From: Roseivirga sp. E12
Lineage (GTDB): Bacteria > Bacteroidota > Bacteroidia > Cytophagales > Cyclobacteriaceae
NCBI RefSeq assembly: GCF_017592825.1
Contig: NZ_JAGFMD010000001.1
Coordinates: 186,001-250,000, forward strand
Direction: 5' to 3'
Length of the DNA stretch: 64,000 bases
Positions 1 through 8,361 of this stretch are shown piece after piece (position 1 is the stretch's first letter; the number at the start of each line of letters is the position of its first letter). A program made the position numbers and the translations under genes. The notes under the pieces are model-generated. The model worked only from the letters and a program-made list of their open reading frames with translations, was not told the DNA's origin and searched no databases.

Positions 1-1
1 G

Positions 2-202
2 ACTTATAAAAAGGGCAATTCTGGAGAGAAGGGCTACCTGACCCGTGCCGAAGGCGCATGTAGCTTTTGTGTAAACGATCATTGGGAGTTCCCGTTGGGT
101 TGCCCTTACAAAAAACCAGAAGAACCAGCACCACCCGTTGGGTTTTTAAAGAAGGTAGCTGCCCAAGTTGTAGCTGCAGGTAAAACCAATCAAAAGAAAT
201 AG
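2..202 (+). CDS. C-terminal end of an unrecognised protein (5' end outside window)
   Basis: The open frame enters from the left edge and stops with TAG at 200-202, giving the last 66 residues of a protein. The visible part has three cysteines in a short stretch (A-C-S-F-C, then L-G-C-P) followed by a proline-rich KKPEEPAPP linker and a basic, Ala/Val-rich tail ending NQKK. No family is recognised. The next gene starts only 2 nt downstream on the same strand, so the two are probably co-transcribed and translationally coupled. The Cys pattern could bind a metal or an Fe-S cluster, but that is a guess from spacing alone. Confidence 0.6.
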   Translation, partial: TYKKGNSGEKGYLTRAEGACSFCVNDHWEFPLGCPYKKPEEPAPPVGFLKKVAAQVVAAGKTNQKK

Positions 203-204
203 TC

Positions 205-960
205 ATGAGCAAGCTGCCACCACCACCGAATGCTGTCAGAGTATGGAGAGGGTATAGATCGCCATCGCTAGAAGTAAAGGACTTCTACGACAAGCTCTCC
301 ACCGTTTTCGTGCCGGCAACAGTTGAAATGCAAACTCCCATTGGGCTTTGTGCATATATTCCGACTATACCCTGCGACTTGGCAGACAAGCCGGATACTG
401 TTCCGGATGAAACAGCCATTTTGTATTGGGAGTCGCAAGACACTTATCACAATGGTTTTAATACGCTGGGAGTGAGGACCTATACCCTAACACACGGCTC
501 TGTTTATACAGATGAAAGCCGAGCTGATTTTCCGACTTTTTTCAACGGTGCACTCACTTCGGAGCAGCCTTGCTACTTAATTGACAAGGCTGTTGATTGG
601 ATGCGGGGCGAAGTTCGGCACTTGGTGGCAGGAAAGCCTTCAGCCCTTAGCTCAGACGAGTTCATGGATCAGGTGGCTAAAATCATGACGGAAATTCAAT
701 CCGAAGCTTCTGTGGATGGAGCTGTTATCTGTGTGGGAGATGATTACCTCGTCTATTGGGAGCTAGGACAGGAAAGCGCTGGCTATAGCAAACTACAAGC
801 TCTGGTCGGATGGCAATTAGATGCCAATCCAGCACCCAATACGTTGACAGCAAAGCTTTGGGACGACTGGTCAGGTATGAAGATTAAGCCTGGAAGTAGC
901 TTCAATATGCAATTTAAGAGAGATTCTTATGAGTATGCATGTCCCGATGCAAGCGGCTAA
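205..960 (+). CDS. Conserved-looking protein of unknown function (251 aa)
   Basis: ATG start 2 nt after the preceding stop. The 251-aa product has no signal peptide or membrane segment and looks cytoplasmic. It begins with a proline run (KLPPPP). It contains two roughly equal halves, each with a Tyr/Trp-rich strand near its end (ILYWESQ and LVYWELGQE), which suggests an internally duplicated alpha/beta fold such as a dimeric alpha-beta barrel; this is inference. The family is not recognised. It probably works with the Cys-containing protein directly upstream. Its stop codon overlaps the stop of the convergent thioredoxin-family lipoprotein gene by a few bases. Confidence 0.7.
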   Translation: MSKLPPPPNAVRVWRGYRSPSLEVKDFYDKLSTVFVPATVEMQTPIGLCAYIPTIPCDLADKPDTVPDETAILYWESQDTYHNGFNTLGVRTYTLTHGSVYTDESRADFPTFFNGALTSEQPCYLIDKAVDWMRGEVRHLVAGKPSALSSDEFMDQVAKIMTEIQSEASVDGAVICVGDDYLVYWELGQESAGYSKLQALVGWQLDANPAPNTLTAKLWDDWSGMKIKPGSSFNMQFKRDSYEYACPDASG

Positions 961-1754
961 ATGCCCATGGCAACTCTGGCTAAGTCTAGCTCTTCGAAAT
1001 TATGAGTGACCTTTTTGACCTTGCCGTCAGGGCCAATCAGATAGTGCGTGGGGTAGGCGAGGTTGACTAAGTTTTCATCGATGAAATCGCCCTGAAGTGG
1101 AATGACCTTGTAGTCAAACTGTGTCTCTTGCAGAAACGCTTTTAAGGCTTCGGCTTTATCGAGTGCAAGACTAATAAAGATGATATCTTCACGGTTTTGA
1201 TATGCCTTTACCAACTCGTTGAGGTCTGGCATTTCCTCGATACATGGAGCGCAGGCGATAAACCATGTTTTTAAGAATACGGTCTTTCCCAAAAGATCAT
1301 CCCTAGCGTAGTAGTTCCCATCGAGGTCGATGAATTCATAGTCAGGAAAGTCCCTTCCTTCCTGTAAGAAATGCTCCAGTGCTGTATAACCATCCACTTC
1401 TACCATGCCACTGATGGAAGTATCAGCATTCTCCGAGATGGCTAACAACTGATAATACTTTTGTTTTGACTCGTCTTCAACTTCCACTGCAATGAAGTCT
1501 CCCGTATTGAGTTTTTCTAGAAAATCCCTCTTAGTAATTTCGGCCCCGTCAGTGTCAAGTGGGTTGAACTCAGTGGAAAGAATGATGTGGCCCTTGTGAT
1601 AGGTCCACCATGTCATTTTATCCTTTTCTAGGTGAGCCTGAAGTGCTTTTATCGAGCCATATTGAGTAGTGAGCACTCTACTTTCTTTGGATGGCCCACT
1701 GCATCCAAACGAAAGGGACATGATCATTAATAAAAGGGCCAACTTGCTCCGCAT
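957..1754 (-). CDS. TlpA/ResA-like thioredoxin-family lipoprotein
   Basis: 265 aa. The N-terminus is a lipoprotein signal (MRSKLALLLMIMSLSFGC, lipobox SFGC). The C-terminal half is a thioredoxin fold of the TlpA/AhpC-TSA type with the redox motif C-A-P-C in WFIACAPCIEEMP and a cis-proline region near AYPTHYLIGPDG. In this family such proteins are membrane-anchored disulfide reductases that act on cytochrome c or other exported proteins. The N-terminal 130 residues before the fold are typical of Bacteroidota TlpA-like lipoproteins and have no assigned role. The gene converges on the unknown 251-aa gene with overlapping stop codons. No partner such as a c-type cytochrome biogenesis gene lies nearby, so the substrate is unknown. 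Confidence 0.88.
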   Translation of the reverse strand: MRSKLALLLMIMSLSFGCSGPSKESRVLTTQYGSIKALQAHLEKDKMTWWTYHKGHIILSTEFNPLDTDGAEITKRDFLEKLNTGDFIAVEVEDESKQKYYQLLAISENADTSISGMVEVDGYTALEHFLQEGRDFPDYEFIDLDGNYYARDDLLGKTVFLKTWFIACAPCIEEMPDLNELVKAYQNREDIIFISLALDKAEALKAFLQETQFDYKVIPLQGDFIDENLVNLAYPTHYLIGPDGKVKKVTHNFEELDLARVAMGI

Positions 1755-1835
1755 GATACCATAAATATAAGGGACGTAATTATCAGTTGATGTTTCTTTT
1801 CAGAAAAGACTATCTTAAAACCAAATAGAGAAATT

Positions 1836-2204
1836 ATGCACATCAATCCGACTCCCGAACAACAGCAGCAGTTTATGGAAATGCCTGATATTGGGCCTTT
1901 GTTTATGATTAACATGCTAAAGTTCAAGACGGGTGGACTTGATAAATACCAGGCCTATATTAAAGCCGTAGCACCATTGATCGCTGAGGTTGGGGCTGAA
2001 CTGGTATGGTCTGGTCAACCGATGGGTATGCTGATTGGTCCAAGTGATGAACGCCTATGGGATGCCGTGTTGATTGTTAAATATCCTAATAAGATGGCCT
2101 TGGCTCAGCTCGGAGGTCACCCTGACTATCCTGGACACTTAAGAACAGAAGCACTTGCCGATAGTCGGCTAGTCGCTTGTACTGAAATGGACTTCTCTGT
2201 CTAA
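1836..2204 (+). CDS. DUF1330-like small protein
   Basis: 122 aa, no signal peptide. The sequence fits DUF1330: a dimeric alpha/beta (ferredoxin-like) fold with the early GPLFMINMLKF strand, Y-x-x-Y helix (KYQAYIKAV), the VGAELVWSGQ strand and a WDAVLIVKYPNK strand followed by a helix. The molecular function of the family is unknown; small-molecule binding is often suspected. The gene lies alone, divergent from the thioredoxin lipoprotein, with about 80 nt between start codons in which both promoters must lie. The ATG at 1836 is chosen because it is followed directly by family-like sequence. Confidence 0.8.
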   Translation: MHINPTPEQQQQFMEMPDIGPLFMINMLKFKTGGLDKYQAYIKAVAPLIAEVGAELVWSGQPMGMLIGPSDERLWDAVLIVKYPNKMALAQLGGHPDYPGHLRTEALADSRLVACTEMDFSV

Positions 2205-2353
2205 GTCCTTCTATTATGCCCGTTTATCAATATTGGGCCAAATCTTGATCATTTTCGTGTATCACATGATGATGTGAAATTGCCAAAACGGTTGTTTCTT
2301 CTCGCTGAACTGAGGTTTCTTGGGTGAATGTTTACTCATAAACTAAAGCAACA

Positions 2354-3757
2354 ATGAGATCTATTAAGCCTTTTCTATCCCTTTTTATTTGTCTTCAACT
2401 ATTAGCCATTTCCGCTTGCGGTGATAAAGAATCAGAAGCTGATCTAATGGAAATATCCTCCTTAGAGCCACCGGCATTGTATTGTGGTGAGTCTTTGAGT
2501 ATTAAGGGAGCTAATTTCAGTTCGCGGCTAAGTGAAATGAAAGTGCTGCTTCAGGGCAAGACTTTGAAAATTCTTGACTTGACAACCACACGAATCCTCG
2601 TTGAAGTTCCTGATGCCGTAAGCTCCGGACCGATAACTGTCCAAAGAGGAAACCAGGAAGTACAGAGCAGCCAAGACCTGACCATTTTAGTGGCCGATCC
2701 ACCAGTGATCACCGCTGTTTCACCGAATGAGGGATTCTTAGGCGAAGAGATAGAGATTATCGGAGAGAATTTTGGTGATGATCTGGCTAACGTTTCTGTA
2801 AACTTTTATGGTACGATCGGTGAGGTAGTTGCGGTCAATAGTACTTCCATCAGAGTGAAGGTGCCGCTTAAATTCAACAGCGAGGGAGAATTGACTGTCA
2901 GGGTAAAAGGGCAGAGTATTACTACTGAGAACAACTTTAAAATCAATACCTCAAGAGGCTCCTGGCACATTCCTGGTTGGGATATCCGATATCACGACAA
3001 TCACCCGATAGAATCTGAACACTTTATGGTCTACAGTGATGGGGCAAGTCAAGAGATGCGTAGAACCATATCTGAGGAGGCTGAAACGGCTTTGGCGGAT
3101 ATCAAAACCATCATAGACTATCAGGATGGAGATTTTGACTTTCGACCAGAATGGGCTACGGTATGGGGAGCCAACAAGATGCATATTATGGCCGACTATA
3201 ATCAGGCAGCCGCTTCGGGCTTGGCCTATCGCGATGGCTGCATTATACGGTCCAGAGATTCTCCTCGATATGATGGCGATCTGGATCGTTGGTGGAAGGT
3301 TTTTCAGCATGAGATCACGCATATCACTGAGTTCTTGATGATTGGTGATTATTCCCGTAGACAATCGAATACCGTTTGGATGCGTGAAGGCTTTGCTAAT
3401 TATGGGGCTCGAAATCACCGAATTCAAACGATTAAGGAGCTAGACGATTGGCAGCAACTAATGACCAATGTTCCTGGAGAAGGGAATCCGATTCAAATTA
3501 AAGTCTGGGGTGACTTTCCGCAAGAGATACGCGACTCTTTTAGAACCATTGAATACTATGGATTCTTCGAGCTGGTAGTTCGTTACTTGCTGGAAGACGA
3601 TGAACTTGGCAATGACATACAGGATATGAAGAACTACTATGATGATCTTGGTGCAGGAGTTCCACAGCCTGAGGCTTTCCTAAATCATTTTGGAGTTGCC
3701 ATGGATGATCTAGAGGCTAATTTCTGGACCATCATGAGAGAATTCCTTCAAAACTAA
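2354..3757 (+). CDS. TIG-domain lipoprotein with a gluzincin-type metallopeptidase site
   Basis: 467 aa. The lipoprotein signal ends at AISAC. Two IPT/TIG immunoglobulin-like domains follow (about residues 36-115 and 118-198; G-x-x-L-x-I-x-G-x-N-F signatures ESLSIKGANF and EIEIIGENF). The C-terminal 260 residues carry H319-E-I-T-H323 and, 21 residues later, E345 in REGFANY. This HExxH plus downstream Glu arrangement is the zinc site of gluzincin peptidases. The protein is therefore probably a surface or periplasmic metallopeptidase presented on an Ig-fold stalk. The substrate cannot be read from the sequence. A bidirectional terminator separates it from the convergent S9 peptidase gene. Confidence 0.82.
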   Translation: MRSIKPFLSLFICLQLLAISACGDKESEADLMEISSLEPPALYCGESLSIKGANFSSRLSEMKVLLQGKTLKILDLTTTRILVEVPDAVSSGPITVQRGNQEVQSSQDLTILVADPPVITAVSPNEGFLGEEIEIIGENFGDDLANVSVNFYGTIGEVVAVNSTSIRVKVPLKFNSEGELTVRVKGQSITTENNFKINTSRGSWHIPGWDIRYHDNHPIESEHFMVYSDGASQEMRRTISEEAETALADIKTIIDYQDGDFDFRPEWATVWGANKMHIMADYNQAAASGLAYRDGCIIRSRDSPRYDGDLDRWWKVFQHEITHITEFLMIGDYSRRQSNTVWMREGFANYGARNHRIQTIKELDDWQQLMTNVPGEGNPIQIKVWGDFPQEIRDSFRTIEYYGFFELVVRYLLEDDELGNDIQDMKNYYDDLGAGVPQPEAFLNHFGVAMDDLEANFWTIMREFLQN

Positions 3758-3799
3758 TTCATACAGTTAATTACAGTATTAGGCACTGGGTCAAATAAT

Positions 3800-3833
3800 A
3801 AGGCCTCGATCAGTATTTTGATTGAGGCCTTTG
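3800..3833. terminator. Bidirectional rho-independent terminator
   Basis: AAGGCCTCGATCA and its near-complement TTGATTGAGGCCTT form a 13-bp stem with a short loop. T-rich sequence follows on the + strand, and on the - strand the hairpin is followed by TTATTATTTG. It lies between two convergent genes. Confidence 0.8.
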
Positions 3834-3852
3834 ACTTTTCTTTTGTGAGGGT

Positions 3853-5907
3853 TTACCTCCTGATATCTACCGATACAGTTTCGGTTCGGTACTTGTCGAA
3901 CCAACCCAGAATAGCAGAGACTTTGGCAATTAGATTACTCGGTCTTGCCGCTATACCATGAAAGGCACCTGGAATCCTAACCATGGCTGTCTCAACACCT
4001 TTCAACTTTAGGGCACTGAAATACTGCTCTGACTCATGAATAGGAGTTCTTAGGTCAGCTTCTCCCGTCAGTAACATGGTTGGCGTAGTTACATTGCCAA
4101 TCAATGAGATAGGAGAGTGCTTCATATACTTTTCAGGATCTTCCCAAGGTTTCTTCTCGAACCAATAACGCGTAGCGAAAGCCGACATATCTGAGTAGAG
4201 CGCCCAGCTGTACCAGTTGATCACTGGCTTGGCCACTACAGCGGCTTTAAAGCGATTGGTCTTACCAACGATCCAGGAAGTCAAAACACCGCCTCCAGAG
4301 CCTCCTGTAACAAACAATTGGCTTTCATCGATATATCCACGACTGATTACTTCGTCCACACCAGACATTAAGTCGTCATAGTCTTTGCTAGGGTAGTTCT
4401 TGTCAATCTCGTTCCCAAAGTCATAGCCATAACTCGTGCTACCTCGTGGGTTGGTATAGAGCACTACATAGCCCGCAGCAGCCATCAGCTGAATTTCGCC
4501 CGAGAAAACCGGGCCGTAGCTTGAGAACGGTCCACCGTGGATTTCCAAGATCAATGGATACTTTTTGTTGGGATCGAAATCTGGCGGTGTAACGATCCAT
4601 CCGTTGATATCGAGTCCATCTACCGAAGACTTGTACCAAATCTCATCAACCTGACCTAATTGCTTATAGTCAAAAAGGTCCTCATTCACTTTAGTGACCC
4701 TCTTGTTGTTTCCAGCGTTACCTACGCCAAGATCGGCCGGTTCGTGTGTTTCGGCCCAAGTGTAGGCGTAATTGCCATTGTCGGCAATAGAGTAGGCGCC
4801 TGAGGTATAAGGCCTTCCCAGAGAAACACCGCCAAGCCCTTCGGTAATATCTGTTACTTTCCCTTTCAGGGTGATATAGGCGATCTTAGTATGCGCCTTG
4901 TCTACATACTGGAAGTAAAGTCCTTTGCCATCAGCAGACCATTTGATATTGGAAACGTCCCTATCGAGTTTACCCGAAATCAACTGACTGTTAGAACCAT
5001 CTACATTGGCTACATATAGCCTGTTGATCTGATAGCCCTTATACTTATCATCGAAGCCGAAGTAGGCCATTTTCTTGCCGTCAGGAGAGATACGCGGATT
5101 GCTATCTGGGCCATATCGATCGGTTAGTTTGGTAAGCTTTCCATCGCTGAGGGAGACACTATAGATATCTGAATCGGAGCCTTCCAGCTCTCTGTCTTCT
5201 CTCATATTGGCACTGAAGTAAAGGTGCTTTCCATCCTTTGCCCAGACGGCATTGCCATGGTTAAATGGTCCTTCTGTGAGCTGTCTTGGAGTACCTCCGG
5301 AAACAGGAACAGTGAAGAGTTGTTGGTTGCCCGGTGTTACCTCACCCACACCATCTCGTCTCCAACCCAGGTTGTCCACATACTTTGGTGGAGCGTTCCA
5401 GGTGGCACCTTTCGGCTTAGCCGGCATCTTAATCGGTGAAGGCTTTACTTTCGGAACAAACATATTAAAAGCCAGATGCTTATCGTTTGGAGACCAAGTA
5501 ATACTTGAAGGTGACTTTTCTGAATTAACAAGCACCATTTCATCTCCTGAATCCATCCAGCGGAGATAGATTTCTGACTTGCCGGACTTGTTCGAAGCGT
5601 AGACAATGCGGCTACCATCATGCGACCATCTTGGTGAGCGATCGTTTTGCTCACCCGTAGTTAGAGGTCTGTTTTGCGAACCGTCAAAATTCGCTATCCA
5701 AAGGTTAGATAAGTTCTTATCGGTCATGATGTCCTTGAAGTTGCGGACATAAACAATCTTCTGACCGTCAGGAGAGATTTGTGGATCGGATACAAACTCG
5801 AGGTTAAAGATGTCGAGCATTTCTATCTTGTTAGAGACCTGTGCCTGAACGGATAGGCATAGAAACGCAAATAATACCACTGCGGTGAGCTTCTTGAGAT
5901 ACTTCAT
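3853..5907 (-). CDS. Secreted S9-family prolyl oligopeptidase/dipeptidyl peptidase
   Basis: 684 aa starting at the ATG at 5907 (MKYLKK...). A longer frame to 5949 would put 14 polar residues before the signal peptide. The signal peptide ends near SVQAQ. The N-terminal part is a beta-propeller with WD40/PD40-like repeats (SPDGQKIVYV, SHDGSRIVYAS, SPDGKKMAYF). The C-terminal alpha/beta-hydrolase domain carries the S9 triad: S537 in GGSGGG, D618 in GEADLRTP and H650 in GAFHG. Enzymes of this family cleave oligopeptides, often after proline, in the periplasm or outside the cell. The gene is monocistronic, with a terminator beyond its 3' end. Confidence 0.93.
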   Translation of the reverse strand: MKYLKKLTAVVLFAFLCLSVQAQVSNKIEMLDIFNLEFVSDPQISPDGQKIVYVRNFKDIMTDKNLSNLWIANFDGSQNRPLTTGEQNDRSPRWSHDGSRIVYASNKSGKSEIYLRWMDSGDEMVLVNSEKSPSSITWSPNDKHLAFNMFVPKVKPSPIKMPAKPKGATWNAPPKYVDNLGWRRDGVGEVTPGNQQLFTVPVSGGTPRQLTEGPFNHGNAVWAKDGKHLYFSANMREDRELEGSDSDIYSVSLSDGKLTKLTDRYGPDSNPRISPDGKKMAYFGFDDKYKGYQINRLYVANVDGSNSQLISGKLDRDVSNIKWSADGKGLYFQYVDKAHTKIAYITLKGKVTDITEGLGGVSLGRPYTSGAYSIADNGNYAYTWAETHEPADLGVGNAGNNKRVTKVNEDLFDYKQLGQVDEIWYKSSVDGLDINGWIVTPPDFDPNKKYPLILEIHGGPFSSYGPVFSGEIQLMAAAGYVVLYTNPRGSTSYGYDFGNEIDKNYPSKDYDDLMSGVDEVISRGYIDESQLFVTGGSGGGVLTSWIVGKTNRFKAAVVAKPVINWYSWALYSDMSAFATRYWFEKKPWEDPEKYMKHSPISLIGNVTTPTMLLTGEADLRTPIHESEQYFSALKLKGVETAMVRIPGAFHGIAARPSNLIAKVSAILGWFDKYRTETVSVDIRR

Positions 5908-5983
5908 GTGAATAAGGTTGATTTGACGATTAAGATAACCAAATCCCATATCACTTTAAAAGTCCATTTGATAAGTGGGAGGG

Positions 5984-6059
5984 AGAATTCAGAATTGAGA
6001 ATTAAGAATGATGAATTAGGAATGAAGAATGATCAATTAAGAATTAAGAATGAAGAGAG
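5984..6059 (+). repeat. Imperfect GAATTAAGAATGA-type tandem repeat
   Basis: A/G-rich degenerate tandem units (GAATTGAGAATTAAGAATGA and variants) cover about 75 bp. Similar AT-rich degenerate repeats are common between genes of Bacteroidota. No coding or structural role is evident. Confidence 0.7.
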
Positions 6060-6090
6060 GTCAACTTGGTGCTTGGCGGCTGACTCTTGT

Positions 6091-6227
6091 CGTCATGCCG
6101 GAAAAATTAGCCGTAAATTTTAAGACGGCTTATTTTATCCGGTATCTAATTTCTTAGGACTTGAAATAAATGAGATTCCACACATTTTTCTTCTGTTATA
6201 ACTTAGAAGAAAAATTCTGGAATGACG
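6091..6227 (+). repeat. Family A inverted-repeat element, copy 1
   Basis: 137 bp bounded by imperfect terminal inverted repeats: left CGTCATGCCGGAAAAA, right complement CGTCATTCCAGAATTTTT. A second copy with the same order of blocks (TTATTTTATCC, GTATCTAA, ATGAGATTCC, TTTTTCTTC, AAAAATTCTGGAATGACG) is at 16786-16938. The size, ends and lack of coding capacity suggest a MITE-like or REP-derived non-autonomous element. No flanking target duplication could be defined by eye. Confidence 0.7.
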
Positions 6228-6278
6228 ATCTCTATACTAAGGTACATCTCTAGTAAGCACTACCAAATTATGCTCAAC

Positions 6279-6461
6279 CTAGCGCTCACATGTTGTGAGT
6301 GCTGATCTTGAAAAAAGGATACGCACTACAAGTGCGCACCAGTGGGAAAACCTCTTTCTACCCTGAGCGGAGCCGAAGGGTCTTCTCAAGTAATCGATTT
6401 GCTATATTGGGTGAGTTCCCTCGACTTCGCTCGGGATAAAAAGGGAGGTGGTATCAAGAGT
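6279..6461 (+). repeat. Family B two-hairpin element plus REP-like tail, copy 1
   Basis: The core has hairpin H1 (AGCGCTCAC 6281-6289 with GTGAGTGCT 6295-6303) and hairpin H2 (CGCACT-ACA-AGTGCG 6322-6336) followed by CACCAGTG. The tail holds REP-like palindromes of the form CCCTGAGCG-GAGCCGAAGGG and CCCTCGACTTCGCTCGGGA. The whole unit is repeated directly after, at 6470-6670. Short copies of the core occur at 8299-8350 and 9007-9073. Confidence 0.75.
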
Positions 6462-6469
6462 CTACCAAT

Positions 6470-6670
6470 CTAGCGCTCACCTGTCTGCCGATAGGCAGGC
6501 TTGCAGTGAGTGCTGATCTTACAAAATGGCTACGCACTACATTGCGGACCAGTGGGAAAACCTCTTTCTACCCTGAGCGAAGCCGAAGGGTCTTCAAAGT
6601 CATCGATTTGCTATATTGGGTGAGTTCCCTCGACTTCGCTCGGGATGAAAAGGGAGGTGGTATCAAGAGT
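6470..6670 (+). repeat. Family B element, copy 2 (tandem)
   Basis: Nearly identical to copy 1 from CTAGCGCTCAC through the final GGTATCAAGAG. The loop of H1 is enlarged by a small palindrome (CCTGTCTGCC-GAT-AGGCAGG, 6480-6499) that copy 1 lacks. The copy ends 16 bp before the start codon of the phosphatase-like gene. Confidence 0.75.
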
Positions 6671-6685
6671 TTATTTGAAAACGAT

Positions 6686-7657
6686 ATGAGTATGATTAGG
6701 TTTTTAGCGCTGGCATTGATTAGTGCACTTTTTGCTTCTGCTTGCCAAAGCCCACCCAAGGAAAGAAAAGTAGTCTTTATCCTCCTAGATGGAATACCTG
6801 CAGATGTATTAGAGGCCTCCAACACTCCCTATCTCGATGAGATAGCTGACGAGACAGGCTATACACGGGCTTATGTAGGTGGAGAGAAGGGTGGAGCATC
6901 TGAATCGCCCACTATCTCTGCAGTGGGCTATAATAGCCTATTGACAGGCACTTGGGCCAACAAGCACAATGTCTGGGGCAATAGCATCAAAGCCCCGAAC
7001 TACGACTACTGGAGCATATTTAGGATAGCCAAGGAACATAATCCAAACCTGAAGACAGCAATCTTCTCTACCTGGCTAGACAATCGCACCAAGCTAATCG
7101 GGGAGGGGCTTCCAGAAACAGGGAATCTCAAAATGGACTATGCCTTCGATGGCTTCGAACTGGATACGGTGCGCTTTCCGCATGATGCCGAACGCCAATA
7201 CATCCTGAACATCGATGAGATGGTGGCCACAGAAACAGCCGACTACATAGCCAGCGATGCACCAGACCTCTCTTGGGTTTATTTAGAATATACAGACGAT
7301 ATGGGACATCGCTATGGCGATAGTCCTCAAATGGCGAAGGCAGTCGAACTAGCCGATGCACAAGTAGGACGCATTTGGAAGGCCGTTCAACAGCGGGAAG
7401 CTCAGTATGATGAAGACTGGCTAATCATTATCACCACCGACCATGGCAGAACAGCAGTCAATGGCAAGGGCCATGGTGGCCAATCCGACAGAGAGCGCAC
7501 CACATGGATAGTCACCAATTACCCAAAACCATTACCATCTTTCTATCAGAACCCCGGTATAGTGGATATTATGCCCTCAATTGTTAATTATATGGACTTA
7601 ACCATGCCTAAGGAAATAGCCGAGGGGATTGATGGGGAGGCTTTTATTGGGAGGTGA
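6686..7657 (+). CDS. Alkaline-phosphatase-superfamily lipoprotein
   Basis: 323 aa from ATG 6686. The frame stays open upstream to 6506, but that part is family B repeat sequence and precedes the signal peptide, so the longer start is rejected. Lipobox ASAC with C20. Alkaline phosphatase/nucleotide pyrophosphatase superfamily metal-site signatures are present: D35 in ILLDG, candidate nucleophile T76 in SPTIS, D204-D205-x-x-H208 in TDDMGH, D252-H253 in TTDHGR and H263 in GHGG. The product is probably a membrane-anchored phosphodiesterase or phosphatase facing the periplasm; the substrate is unknown. The close upstream repeats may carry or disturb its promoter. Confidence 0.87.
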   Translation: MSMIRFLALALISALFASACQSPPKERKVVFILLDGIPADVLEASNTPYLDEIADETGYTRAYVGGEKGGASESPTISAVGYNSLLTGTWANKHNVWGNSIKAPNYDYWSIFRIAKEHNPNLKTAIFSTWLDNRTKLIGEGLPETGNLKMDYAFDGFELDTVRFPHDAERQYILNIDEMVATETADYIASDAPDLSWVYLEYTDDMGHRYGDSPQMAKAVELADAQVGRIWKAVQQREAQYDEDWLIIITTDHGRTAVNGKGHGGQSDRERTTWIVTNYPKPLPSFYQNPGIVDIMPSIVNYMDLTMPKEIAEGIDGEAFIGR

Positions 7658-7706
7658 GGATACGCTGAATTTGGTCCGAACAAGACTGCTAAGACTAGAG
7701 AAGTTA

Positions 7707-8288
7707 TCAGCAAATATTATTAATGTACTCCTCAACCTGTTTTTCGTCACTCAGGTCATAGTATCCGGAATTATACCAGTTTACGCCTATAAAGCTGAAT
7801 TGCTTTCCGAACTCTATGAGTCCTAGTTTTAGGTTTTGTCTGTCTACATCATTTTCAGTCTGTCCGGTGATCCAAATATTTTCAAGTATGTCTGCATCAC
7901 CTTCAAGGATAACAGCGAAATCCCTAGAGCCATACCCCAATGGTGCATTGTCGCCTTCTAAAAGTCCAACCCCTTGCATAACAACTTTATCAATTCGATT
8001 GAGGTTGGCATCATTCAATATTTCTTTTACTCGACTTAGCGGAACATGCTTATCAAATGTCTTCACGGGTTTTTCTCCAATTACCGTGATGTCTGTAAAT
8101 CCGGTCCCGTCAAAATGTTCTTTTCCAAAATCATCAATCCTTTTAGTCTCATTTATAACGAATTCTAAATTCTCTTTCGGAAGTAATTCAATCATTAGAT
8201 TGTCGTCTTCCCACATATGCAGAATTTGAGATGGTTCAAATGGCTTTTGGCTTTTTCGTTGAAGTCCGAATAGTTTTATTAGGTTCAT
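7707..8288 (-). CDS. Unrecognised cytoplasmic protein (193 aa)
   Basis: ATG start at 8288 (MNLIKLFGL). No signal peptide, membrane segment or motif that I recognise. It is acidic, with central strand-rich sequence (FTDITVIGEKPV, DKVVMQGVGLLEGD, SRDFAVILEGDADI). It is the most downstream (leftmost) of three minus-strand genes of unknown function in the accessory island. A family B repeat core (8299-8350) lies immediately upstream of its start, so the gene could be the body of a cassette. It might be an immunity-type or single-domain accessory protein, but nothing in the sequence proves that. Confidence 0.65.
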   Translation of the reverse strand: MNLIKLFGLQRKSQKPFEPSQILHMWEDDNLMIELLPKENLEFVINETKRIDDFGKEHFDGTGFTDITVIGEKPVKTFDKHVPLSRVKEILNDANLNRIDKVVMQGVGLLEGDNAPLGYGSRDFAVILEGDADILENIWITGQTENDVDRQNLKLGLIEFGKQFSFIGVNWYNSGYYDLSDEKQVEEYINNIC

Positions 8289-8298
8289 TTTTTAATAA

Positions 8299-8350
8299 GT
8301 GAGAGCTGAGTTTGTAAGAAAGGTACGCACTACAAGTGCGAACCAGTGCG
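8299..8350 (+). repeat. Family B core, copy 3 (short)
   Basis: GTGAGAGCTGA...AAGGTACGCACT-ACA-AGTGCGAACCAGTG matches the H1 right arm and all of H2 of copies 1 and 2, without the REP-like tail. It lies between two minus-strand genes, 11 bp from each. Confidence 0.7.
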
Positions 8351-8361
8351 TTGTCGTATGG

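Larger units (their letters stand above)
5908..6685. other. Long repeat-rich intergenic region
   Basis: No gene is supported here. The 780 bp hold, in order, an imperfect microsatellite, one family A inverted-repeat element, and two tandem copies of family B with REP-like palindromes. The phosphatase promoter must lie inside or just after the second family B copy. Confidence 0.8.

Noticed and set aside
6506-6685. Upstream extension of the phosphatase-like protein
   Set aside because: The 60 extra codons are family B repeat DNA and precede a normal lipoprotein signal that starts at 6686.
7816-8229. 137-aa ORF on the plus strand
   Set aside because: It is a mirror frame of the 193-aa minus-strand gene, with low-complexity Ser/Pro content.
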